Of a DNA stretch of 64,000 nucleotides, positions 52,825 to 60,454 are shown piece by piece (the first letter of the stretch is position 1; the number at the start of each line of letters is the position of its first letter). Location of the stretch: assembly GCA_003250395.1 (NCBI GenBank), contig QKGM01000028.1:1-64000 (forward strand). Reading direction: 5' to 3'. This stretch comes from Bacteroidota bacterium (GTDB lineage: Bacteria; Bacteroidota; Bacteroidia; Bacteroidales; TTA-H9). The notes beneath the pieces were generated by a model, which was not told the DNA's origin, searched no databases, and saw only the letters and a list, made by a program, of their open reading frames with translations. Both the position numbers and the translations under genes were made by a program.

Positions 52825-54684
52825 TTATCGCCTTACCTTAACAGGTTGAATCATATTCTCGGGTTTAAGTACCTCTTCAAGCTCATCTTTTGACATGAGC
52901 TGTTTTTCAAGTACCAGATCATAAACCGACCTGCCCGATTCCAGGGCCTCTTTAGCTACAATGTTGGAGGCTTCATAACCAATATACGGATTCAGAGCTG
53001 TAACAAGGCCTATACTGTTTTCTACATAATCGCGACAACGTTTTTCATTCGCTGTAATTCCACGGACGCAACGAACAAGCAATGTTTCCATCCCGTTCTT
53101 CAGCATCTCGATGGATTCAAACAGGCTATATACAATAACTGGCTCCATCACGTTAAGCTCTAACTGGCCGGCTTCGGCAGCAAGGGTGACTGTCAGATCA
53201 TTCCCAATGACCCGGAATGCAATCTGGTTCATGACTTCCGGAATTACCGGATTGACTTTACCCGGCATGATGGATGAACCCGGTTGCATCGGTGGCAGGT
53301 TGATCTCATGCAACCCACAACGCGGGCCACTTGACAGTAATCGCAAATCATTACAGATTTTCGACAATTTCACTGCCAACCGTTTAACAGCAGATGAATA
53401 CATGATAAATTGACCTGTATCGCTGGTTGCTTCAACAAGGTTTTCAGCAAGTACGACATCCATTCCTGTTATATCCCGCAGGTGCTCGATTACCCGTTCA
53501 CTGTAACCAGGTTCGGAACAAATACCAGTACCAATTGCCGTAGCTCCCATATTTACCTCCAGAAAGAGGCGGGCATTCTGATTCAGCCGCTGGATTTCTT
53601 CTGTCAATGTCACTGCATACGCTCCAAATGACTGTCCCAAAGTCATTGGAACTGCATCCTGTAATTGAGTGCGCCCCATTTTTATAACATGGGCAAACTC
53701 TTCTGCTTTAACTTTAAATCCATTGGCGAGATTCTGAAGCACCTCCACCAGTTTGATGTTCATGTTGTACAACGCGATACAAACCGAAGTCGGGTAAGCA
53801 TCGTTGGTCGATTGCGAAAGGTTAACATGATTATTGGGGTGGCAATGGTTATATTCGCCTTTCTCATGGCCCAGAATTTCAAGGGCACGGTTTGCAATTA
53901 CTTCATTGGCATTCATGTTGGTGGAAGTACCCGCACCGCCCTGAATCATATCAACAACAAAATGATAATGGTATTTTCCGTTGATAATCTCTTCACAAGC
54001 CTGTACAATGGCGTCGGCTATCGGTTTCGACAGCAGTCCAAGATCATGATTTGCCCTGGCAGCTGCCATCTTTACTATAGCAAGTGCTTCGATAAGCGCG
54101 GGATAAAAGTTAAGCGAGACACCACTGATATTGAAATTTTCAAGGCCGCGAAGTGTCTGTACACCGTAGTAATTCTCGTAAGGAACTTCCCGTTCACCCA
54201 GCAAATCATGTTCATTTCTGGTTCGCCCCGACAAATATTGGGCAGCAGAATTAACCAACCGGTTATTGGTCTGGCGCATTCGTCGCGAAATAACCCTCGC
54301 TACATTCGAGAAAACCTTCAGTGTAATGGGTCCGTTTTCACTAAAGAACCTGCGATGTATCAATAAAACTGTGCTTTCCGTAACAGTTCTCGCTGAAGTA
54401 CTATGAGGTGCGTCGTCCGAAAGACTTCCCTCACCCAGAAAATCAAGTTTCCCGAAGTAAGCCAGGCGCTCCTCCTTACCAAAAGGGGTTTTCTTATACA
54501 ATTCAACCTCACCCTCGTATATAAGATAAATATGCTCACGCGGGCTTCCCTGAGCGAAAAGGGAGGTATTAGACAGAAAACGTTTGACTTCGATACTTCG
54601 TGCTACTGTTTCATACTCTGGATCGACGAGACCTTTAAAAAGCTCAATCTTCCGAAGAAACTTACTAATAAGATTTAAATCCAT
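52825..54684 (-). CDS. aspA: Aspartate ammonia-lyase with N-terminal cyclic-nucleotide-binding domain
   Basis: The 619-residue fusion has a cNMP-binding fold (about 10-140: FLSNTSLFAQGSPREHIYLIYEGEVELYKK, FLGEGSLSDDAPHSTSARTVTES) joined to a full aspartase (about 158-619). The aspartase part has GGAGTSTNMNANEVIANRA, the fumarase/aspartase signature GSSIMPGKVNP and TQLQDAVPMTLGQ. The cNMP site keeps the phosphate cassette-like G-E-G-S-L and S-A-R. It would deaminate aspartate to fumarate, possibly controlled by cyclic nucleotide or by another ligand of this fold. The upstream region has unusual repeats. Confidence 0.9.
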   Translation of the reverse strand: MDLNLISKFLRKIELFKGLVDPEYETVARSIEVKRFLSNTSLFAQGSPREHIYLIYEGEVELYKKTPFGKEERLAYFGKLDFLGEGSLSDDAPHSTSARTVTESTVLLIHRRFFSENGPITLKVFSNVARVISRRMRQTNNRLVNSAAQYLSGRTRNEHDLLGEREVPYENYYGVQTLRGLENFNISGVSLNFYPALIEALAIVKMAAARANHDLGLLSKPIADAIVQACEEIINGKYHYHFVVDMIQGGAGTSTNMNANEVIANRALEILGHEKGEYNHCHPNNHVNLSQSTNDAYPTSVCIALYNMNIKLVEVLQNLANGFKVKAEEFAHVIKMGRTQLQDAVPMTLGQSFGAYAVTLTEEIQRLNQNARLFLEVNMGATAIGTGICSEPGYSERVIEHLRDITGMDVVLAENLVEATSDTGQFIMYSSAVKRLAVKLSKICNDLRLLSSGPRCGLHEINLPPMQPGSSIMPGKVNPVIPEVMNQIAFRVIGNDLTVTLAAEAGQLELNVMEPVIVYSLFESIEMLKNGMETLLVRCVRGITANEKRCRDYVENSIGLVTALNPYIGYEASNIVAKEALESGRSVYDLVLEKQLMSKDELEEVLKPENMIQPVKVRR

Positions 54685-54741
54685 GATTGTGATTATTTTA
54701 CGATTGAAAAAATTGATAAATTCTTCCTTTGCAAAGATCGC

Positions 54742-54806
54742 TATTTTCGTTAAACAAAGTCATTAATTGTTAATAAATTAACAATGTTAATCAGTTAACG
54801 AAAATA
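54742..54806. promoter_or_regulatory. Nested inverted repeats upstream of aspA (candidate operator)
   Basis: The outer arms TATTTTCGTTAA (54742-54753) and TTAACGAAAATA (54795-54806) are perfect 12-bp inverted copies. Inside them ATTGTTAAT (54766-54774) and ATTAACAAT (54777-54785) form a second perfect 9-bp pair, nearly concentric. The site lies 58-122 bp before the aspA ATG, just upstream of a weak -7 candidate GATCTTTG. Confidence 0.55.
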
Positions 54807-54996
54807 AATAAAGCAAATTGCCCGCTGACTGAACATAAAATATATCACCAGAACAGTTGATAACCAGTCTGATTTATAAAATAAAGGAAATTACAACCCG
54901 GAATTTAGCTCTCCTAATAAAACCCGAGACTACCTACCAGCCATCCAGCTATAAGTAAAACAAATGAAACCGTATAGAAATTCTATCCGGCAGAAT

Positions 54997-55071
54997 GAAC
55001 CATGGATCAACCGCAGATCAACCGTAGATTAACCGTAGATTAACCGTATAAACCGGGTTAATCTACGGTTG
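54997..55071. repeat. 11-bp tandem array, consensus CAACCGTAGAT, with a reverse copy
   Basis: Five units in exact 11-bp register: GAACCATGGAT, CAACCGCAGAT, CAACCGTAGAT, TAACCGTAGAT and TAACCGTATAA. Nine bases later comes ATCTACGGTTG (55061-55071), the exact reverse complement of the third unit. This is the same unit as in the array near fba. Confidence 0.75.
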
Positions 55072-55415
55072 GTTTTCGTTTCATTTCCGAAGTAAATTCA
55101 TCAAAAATCATAGTATAATACTTAAAACGCTACACCCGGGTGGTATTTTATACTCTTAAGCCTAAAAAATCAATTGCGGTCAGAAGAAGGAAAAAATGCC
55201 ATCCCCCGTCCGGATTTTCTGTATCAAAATTTACGGGAGGGTAGCTATTCCTTTCAAGAAAAAAGTAATAGATCAGGTCAACATCCCGGATGAAGACAGA
55301 TAAAATATGAGATTGAATGAAAGGCAGCCCTGACATGATAACTTCGACATAACATACTTAACGAAGAACATCGCAACACTACATCCAGAAGAAAGCATGG
55401 TATCGCCATTCGTCT

Positions 55416-55423
55416 TATCTTTG
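55416..55423 (+). promoter_or_regulatory. -7 promoter box TATCTTTG for pdxJ
   Basis: An exact TAnnTTTG match 18 bp before the ATG at 55442. It lies inside the longer frame that opens at 55397 and so supports the shorter start. Confidence 0.6.
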
Positions 55424-55441
55424 CCGGCAAAAAACCACCCA

Positions 55442-56155
55442 ATGACACGTTTAAGTGTAAACATCAACAAAGTTGCCACCCTAAGAAATGCGCGAGGTGG
55501 CAATATACCCAATGTACAGCAGGTTGGCATTGACTGTCAGCGCTTCGGCGCCCAGGGAATTACAGTACATCCGCGACCGGATGAACGCCATATCCGGTAT
55601 GAGGATGTCAGGTTACTTCGTCCGTTAGTGCTGACCGAGTTCAATATTGAAGGATACCCGAATCGTGAATTCATTGATCTGGTGCTCTCAGTAAAACCCG
55701 AACAGGTTACACTCGTCCCCGATCCACCTGATGCCTTAACAAGCAACGCGGGATGGGATACCATCGCTAACGAGTCTTTTCTACATGAAGTTATATCAGA
55801 GTTTAAACGACATGGAATCAGAACATCTGTATTCGTTGGTACCGATATTAAGCATGTAGCCCATGCTGCCAATTGTGGAGCTGACCGTATAGAACTATAT
55901 ACAGAGCCCTATGCCCTTGAATACCCTTCAAACCCTGCCGCGGCACTTGCACCGTTTGCGAGGGCAGCCCGGATAGCCACTGATAACGGACTGGGCATCA
56001 ACGCAGGGCACGACCTTAACCTTGAAAACCTGGAATTCTTCGCGAAGGGAATCCCATTACTGGCAGAAGTGAGTATCGGGCATGCCCTTATCGCTGATGC
56101 ACTCTATTACGGCCTTGAAAATACGATTCAGCTGTACCTGAACTGTCTAAGATAA
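55442..56155 (+). CDS. pdxJ: Pyridoxine 5'-phosphate synthase
   Basis: The 237-residue protein starts [20 protein letters not shown] and shows the PdxJ motifs [18 protein letters not shown], the strand [37 protein letters not shown] and [11 protein letters not shown]. It closes the pyridine ring from 1-deoxyxylulose-5-phosphate and 3-amino-2-oxopropyl phosphate in vitamin B6 synthesis. The frame extends 15 codons upstream, but promoter position and family length favour 55442. Confidence 0.95.
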   Translation: MTRLSVNINKVATLRNARGGNIPNVQQVGIDCQRFGAQGITVHPRPDERHIRYEDVRLLRPLVLTEFNIEGYPNREFIDLVLSVKPEQVTLVPDPPDALTSNAGWDTIANESFLHEVISEFKRHGIRTSVFVGTDIKHVAHAANCGADRIELYTEPYALEYPSNPAAALAPFARAARIATDNGLGINAGHDLNLENLEFFAKGIPLLAEVSIGHALIADALYYGLENTIQLYLNCLR

Positions 56156-56409
56156 GTCCTCCGGGAGGAAGTGCTGTACTTCATTCATAGTTATCTTTCC
56201 GATGGCTACTCTGAAGGATTGTCCCGGGTACGGCTTCTGATCATCCTCTTGCAGAATTTCAAATTGTTTACAAATAGTGATTTTCGAAACACATCTTCAC
56301 TAAAGCATTCAACACCATCCGGTTATTTCGGATAAACGTAGCGGCAGATTGCCTGCCATTTTTTTCCCTACCTTTGCACCCGTTTTCACAAAACCCATTG
56401 TAACACACC
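56156..56409. other. Intergenic stretch before prfA
   Basis: No gene. It contains the prfA promoter at 56369-56376. Confidence 0.4.
56369..56376 (+). promoter_or_regulatory. -7 promoter box TACCTTTG for prfA
   Basis: An exact TAnnTTTG match 33 bp before the ATG, with TTG at 56349-56351 as a possible -33 element 17 bp upstream. Confidence 0.65.
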
Positions 56410-57483
56410 ATGCTCGAAAAACTGGAAGCAATCTATCAGCGCTGGCTTGAAATAGGACGCCAAATCAATGATCCCGACATAATGGCTGACATGAAACGAT
56501 ATGTCAGACTGAATAAAGATTACAAAGACCTTCTGCCTGTGGTAGAGGCCTATAAAAAATACGACAATATCACAGCAAATCTGGAGTCAAGCCGGGAGCT
56601 TCTCTATAACGAAAAAGACGAAGAATTACGTGAAATGGCCAAGGAGGAGATAAACTCCCTGATTGAACAGAAAGACAGCCTTGAAGATGAGCTCAAGGTA
56701 TTACTGTTACCCAAAGATCCTCAGGATTCAAAGAATGCTATCCTTGAAATACGCGGTGGTACCGGAGGTGATGAAGCGAGCATTTTCGCCGGTGACCTGT
56801 ACCGTATGTACCTTAAATATTGTGAAACCAAAGGATGGAAGGTCGAGTTGGTGGATGCAACCGAGGGGACGCAGGGAGGATATAAAGAAGTCATCCTGAA
56901 CGTAATAGGTGACGGCGTTTATGGCCACATGAAATATGAGTCGGGGGTTCACCGTGTTCAACGGGTTCCTAAAACAGAAACACAGGGAAGAATTCACACT
57001 TCGGCAGCATCGGTGGTCGTGCTTCCAGAAGCAGAGGAGGTTGATATAGATTTGAAGGCATCTGATATTAAGAAAGAAACCTTCTGCTCGTCAGGACCCG
57101 GGGGCCAGAGTGTAAATACCACATATTCCGCGGTGAGGCTTACCCACATACCCACCGGTATCGTGGTATCGATGCAGGATGAGAAATCGCAGATCAAGAA
57201 CCTTGATAAGGCAATGCGTATCCTGCGTTCAAGAATCTACGAAATTGAATACCAGAAATACATGGACGAAGTAGCATCCCGCCGCAAGACAATGGTATCT
57301 ACCGGCGACCGGTCTGCAAAAATCCGTACCTATAACTATCCCCAGGGGCGCATCACCGACCACCGGATCAATGTCTCTGTATACAATCTCCCCGGTTTCA
57401 TGGACGGGGGCATTCAGGATATGATCGACCAATTGCAAATGGCCGAAAATGCAGAACGCCTGAAAGCTGATGCGATTGAATAA
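56410..57483 (+). CDS. prfA: Peptide chain release factor 1
   Basis: The 357 residues contain the RF1 stop-codon motif P-K-T in [19 protein letters not shown] (PxT rather than RF2 SPF) and the catalytic GGQ in [18 protein letters not shown]. The Gln is the usual methylation site. It releases peptides at UAA and UAG. Length and motifs are normal. The next gene, pyrF, may be co-transcribed, with a hairpin between. Confidence 0.97.
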   Translation: MLEKLEAIYQRWLEIGRQINDPDIMADMKRYVRLNKDYKDLLPVVEAYKKYDNITANLESSRELLYNEKDEELREMAKEEINSLIEQKDSLEDELKVLLLPKDPQDSKNAILEIRGGTGGDEASIFAGDLYRMYLKYCETKGWKVELVDATEGTQGGYKEVILNVIGDGVYGHMKYESGVHRVQRVPKTETQGRIHTSAASVVVLPEAEEVDIDLKASDIKKETFCSSGPGGQSVNTTYSAVRLTHIPTGIVVSMQDEKSQIKNLDKAMRILRSRIYEIEYQKYMDEVASRRKTMVSTGDRSAKIRTYNYPQGRITDHRINVSVYNLPGFMDGGIQDMIDQLQMAENAERLKADAIE

Positions 57484-57490
57484 AACGAGG

Positions 57491-57537
57491 ATGCCTGAAG
57501 TTGTACTTCATACCCGTTACTTCTGTCAGGCATTCGC
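57491..57537 (+). terminator. Possible terminator or attenuating hairpin after prfA
   Basis: ATGCCTGA (57491-57498) pairs with TCAGGCAT (57526-57533), followed by TCGCTTTTTC. The loop is long, so efficiency is uncertain. Confidence 0.45.
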
Positions 57538-57575
57538 TTTTTCACATATACCAACAACCAAATTGACCTAAAATC

Positions 57576-58406
57576 ATGACCCGTGAAGAACTGATAAACC
57601 TGATCCGGCGTAAACGCTCATTTCTTTGTGTAGGATTAGACAGCGATATAAGAAAGATCCCGCAACATTTGCTCGGTGAACCTGATCCAGTTTTTGCTTT
57701 CAATAAAGCAATCATTGATGCAACTATTGACTTTGCAGTAGCCTACAAACCGAATCTCGCATTTTACGAAAGTCGTGGAGTAAAAGGGTTGCAAACGCTT
57801 GAACGTACGATGGATTACCTGAACAGGTTCAAAAGTGAGGTATTCACGATAGCAGATGCTAAAAGGGGCGATATAGGCAATACTTCGGAACAATATGCCC
57901 GGGGGGTGTTCAGCCGCCAGGATTCAGGGCTAGAATTTGATGCCATTACTGTTGCGCCATACATGGGTGAAGACTCGGTAAAGCCATTTCTTGGTTTCGA
58001 CAGGAAATGGGTCATTTTACTGGCACTGACATCTAATAAAGGCGCATTCGACTTTCAGTTGACTGAGAACAAACATAATGGGAACCGCCTTTTTGAAGAA
58101 GTTTTGACAAAGTCAAAAGAGTGGGGTAATGAAAACAACATGATGTATGTTGTCGGGGCTACCAAAGCAGAGATGCTTTCTGACATCCGTAAGATTATTC
58201 CTGACCATTTTCTTCTCGTTCCTGGCGTCGGGGCACAGGGAGGCAGCCTGAGTGAAGTTGTAAAGCACGGCATGAACGATGATTGCGGGTTGCTGATCAA
58301 TGCTTCGCGCAGTATCCTGTTTGCCTCTGCAGGTGAAGATTTCGCCCTTATGGCCAGAAAAGAAGCTGAGAAAATGCAGGCAGAAATGAGCAACCTTCTT
58401 CGCTAA
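57576..58406 (+). CDS. pyrF: Orotidine 5'-phosphate decarboxylase (type 2)
   Basis: The 276-residue protein starts [22 protein letters not shown]. It has the catalytic [19 protein letters not shown] (Asp-Lys-Asp tetrad), [17 protein letters not shown], and the phosphate loop [11 protein letters not shown] with [10 protein letters not shown]. It makes UMP from OMP in pyrimidine synthesis. The length is typical of the longer type 2 enzymes of Bacteroidota. Confidence 0.95.
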   Translation: MTREELINLIRRKRSFLCVGLDSDIRKIPQHLLGEPDPVFAFNKAIIDATIDFAVAYKPNLAFYESRGVKGLQTLERTMDYLNRFKSEVFTIADAKRGDIGNTSEQYARGVFSRQDSGLEFDAITVAPYMGEDSVKPFLGFDRKWVILLALTSNKGAFDFQLTENKHNGNRLFEEVLTKSKEWGNENNMMYVVGATKAEMLSDIRKIIPDHFLLVPGVGAQGGSLSEVVKHGMNDDCGLLINASRSILFASAGEDFALMARKEAEKMQAEMSNLLR

Positions 58407-58526
58407 TCAGCCATTAAAAAAGATTGCAGATTAACAGTAGACCGAATTCGAAGTTAACCTGCATGATAAAAGTCCTGATATCATTCTGATTGCGGGAGCT
58501 TTCCTGAAGGCTTCGGTTAAAAGAAA

Positions 58527-58560
58527 GAGGGGAAGAATCTCCATCTGGAACCTTCCCCTC
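58527..58560. terminator. Bidirectional terminator between pyrF and the flavoprotein gene
   Basis: GAGGGGAAG (58527-58535) pairs with CTTCCCCTC (58552-58560). ATTTTC follows on the plus side. Confidence 0.75.
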
Positions 58561-58589
58561 CGTTATTTTCAGATAATTCCCGAAGGAAT

Positions 58590-59672
58590 CTATTTCTTCA
58601 ACTCTTCCAGCTTTGCCTTAAAACCGTTCACCAGATCATCCATGACCTCTTTCACCGAACTGATGGAGGTAGCTCTAAATGCATTGCTTCCGGCGAAAGC
58701 ATAGCCATTGGCCATGTTCCCGCGATAAGCATTCATCAGGGCAGAGATAATGCAATATGGAGTACTGGTAATGTCGCAGGTTTTGATACATTTTACCGGG
58801 CAACTGATCGGATGCTTTAACCCGTTGCGTACTTTTTCAATAAAGCTATTCCTGATAGCCCTTCCGGGCATTCCGACAGGACTCTGTATAATCTCTATTT
58901 CACTTTCTTCAGCATTGATATATGCCTGTTTAAACACATCAGAAGCATCACACTCGCGGGTAGTAACAAAACGGGTACCAAGTTGAACAGCACTTGCACC
59001 ACGCTGGATCATATCGTAAACATCAGCACCACTATAAACACCTCCGGCAGCAATGACAGGAATAGATCTGTTGTATTTTTCTTCGTATACCCTCACTTCA
59101 TGAACCACTTCAGGGACAAGATTCTCAAGAGCAAAATGAGGATCATTGATCTGTTCATTTTTAAAACCAAGATGCCCCCCCGCTTTAGGGCCTTCAACCA
59201 CAAATGCATCAGGTAAATAGTCATATACTGATTTCCATTTCTCACAGAGTAATCTCGCGGCTTTACCTGACGATACGATAGGTGCCAGCTTGGTTGTTGA
59301 ACCGGGAGTGAGGAATTTAGGCAGATTCAAAGGCATACCGGCACCTGAGAAAATGATATCAACTTTCTCGGCAATAGCTGTTTTGACCATGTCTTCATAG
59401 TTTGACATAGCCACCATGATATTGACTCCGATAATTCCTTTGGTTTTTTCCTTCACTTTTCGAAGTTCTTCCTTTAGCCCTATGATACTGGCCTCCAGAA
59501 AGTCGGATGAAAACTTGCGGTAAAGCAGACCCAGCCCTGCACTGGATATTACCCCTATTCCACCTTCATTAGCCACAGCAGCAGCCAGTCCTGAGAGGCT
59601 TACACCTACACCCATACCACCCTGTATAATGGGAATCGGCACAACCAAATCCCCTATTCTTAATTCGCGCAT
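58590..59672 (-). CDS. Nitronate monooxygenase/FabK-like flavoprotein
   Basis: The 360-residue TIM-barrel protein shows the FMN-binding start PIIQGGMGVGVSLSGLAAAVANEGGIGVIS, GAGMPLNLPKF, VVEGPKAGGHLGF with the His-Gly pair, VIAAGGVYSGADV and AVQLGTRFVTTRECDA. The family includes nitronate monooxygenases and enoyl-ACP reductase FabK. A Cys-rich insert near the C terminus (PISCPVKCIKTCDITSTPYC) is typical of one anaerobe subgroup and resembles an iron-sulfur or structural metal site. It could detoxify nitronates or reduce an unsaturated acyl chain; I cannot decide. Confidence 0.8.
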   Translation of the reverse strand: MRELRIGDLVVPIPIIQGGMGVGVSLSGLAAAVANEGGIGVISSAGLGLLYRKFSSDFLEASIIGLKEELRKVKEKTKGIIGVNIMVAMSNYEDMVKTAIAEKVDIIFSGAGMPLNLPKFLTPGSTTKLAPIVSSGKAARLLCEKWKSVYDYLPDAFVVEGPKAGGHLGFKNEQINDPHFALENLVPEVVHEVRVYEEKYNRSIPVIAAGGVYSGADVYDMIQRGASAVQLGTRFVTTRECDASDVFKQAYINAEESEIEIIQSPVGMPGRAIRNSFIEKVRNGLKHPISCPVKCIKTCDITSTPYCIISALMNAYRGNMANGYAFAGSNAFRATSISSVKEVMDDLVNGFKAKLEELKK

Positions 59673-59699
59673 GAAATCAGTTCCTTGTTATTACAGCTG

Positions 59700-59707
59700 C
59701 AAAGATA
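59700..59707 (-). promoter_or_regulatory. -7 promoter box TATCTTTG for the flavoprotein gene
   Basis: An exact TAnnTTTG match on the minus strand, 27 bp before the ATG at 59672. Confidence 0.6.
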
Positions 59708-59823
59708 CACAATCCATCAGTTAATAAAACATAATATTTTGAAAACGAACAATTTTCGACCAGAAAACGTCCATTTAAGCTGTCTTTTAACCATTTGACC
59801 AATTCATCAGATAAAACTGCCTG

Positions 59824-60309
59824 CTAAAGGTTTAACGGGCGATCGATATAATTTGAAAAATCGGTACGACGTGGACGATAATCTTCATCCATCAGCCTCG
59901 AAGCAATCAGGTAATCGGCTGTTGCCCTGTTATTGGCAAATGGCACGTTGTATACAACTGCTATTCTGAGCAACGCCTTCACATCCACATCGTGAGGTTG
60001 TGGTTGCATTGGATCCCAGAAGAAGATCAGCAAATCAATTTTCTGTTCTGCTATCAGAGCACCCAATTGCAAATCTCCTCCCAAAGGGCCTGATAATAAC
60101 TTCACCATGTTAATTGTACTTACTTCCTCTTCTGCCTTCAAGGCAGCTTCAATTTTAGAACCTGTGGTGCCGGTACAGATCAGCTTGTGCCGGGTAAGCA
60201 ATGAACTGTTCCACCTGACCCATTCCACCAGATCAGATTTACAGTTATCATGTGCAACGATAGCAATCGTTTTACAGACTGGTAATGTCGGAGCCGCCTT
60301 TTCAATCAT
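59824..60309 (-). CDS. mgsA: Methylglyoxal synthase
   Basis: From the ATG at 60309 the protein has 161 residues, close to the 152 of E. coli. It shows CKTIAIVAHDNCKSDLVEWV, TGTTGSKI, LLSGPLGGDLQLGALI with the catalytic Asp, FFWDPMQPQPHDVDVKALLRIA and NRATADYLI. It converts dihydroxyacetone phosphate to methylglyoxal as an overflow bypass of glycolysis. The frame opens earlier with TTG at 60357, but a -7 box (60334-60341) lies inside that extension. Confidence 0.92.
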   Translation of the reverse strand: MIEKAAPTLPVCKTIAIVAHDNCKSDLVEWVRWNSSLLTRHKLICTGTTGSKIEAALKAEEEVSTINMVKLLSGPLGGDLQLGALIAEQKIDLLIFFWDPMQPQPHDVDVKALLRIAVVYNVPFANNRATADYLIASRLMDEDYRPRRTDFSNYIDRPLNL

Positions 60310-60333
60310 ATCCGAATATTTGGTATTATCACG

Positions 60334-60341
60334 CAAAGGTA
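60334..60341 (-). promoter_or_regulatory. -7 promoter box TACCTTTG for mgsA
   Basis: An exact TAnnTTTG match on the minus strand, 24 bp before the ATG at 60309; it decides the start. Confidence 0.55.
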
Positions 60342-60454
60342 AAACTTCCCTCTCCAATAAAATCCTCTGGTAACAACAATTATTGTAATTGCATTAAACC
60401 TGATCATTTCTGACAGGTCTACTCAACCATGAAAACCAGAAAAAAGATGATAAT

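Larger units (their letters stand above)
54685..55441. other. 757-bp divergent region between aspA and pdxJ with inverted and tandem repeats
   Basis: No gene. It holds nested inverted repeats at 54742-54806, the 11-bp tandem array at 54997-55051 with a reverse copy at 55061-55071, and the pdxJ -7 box at 55416-55423. A 62-codon minus frame (55148-55336) has no features of a gene. Confidence 0.5.

Noticed and set aside
55148-55336. A 62-codon minus frame between aspA and pdxJ
   Set aside because: No start context, no family, and it lies in the shared regulatory region.
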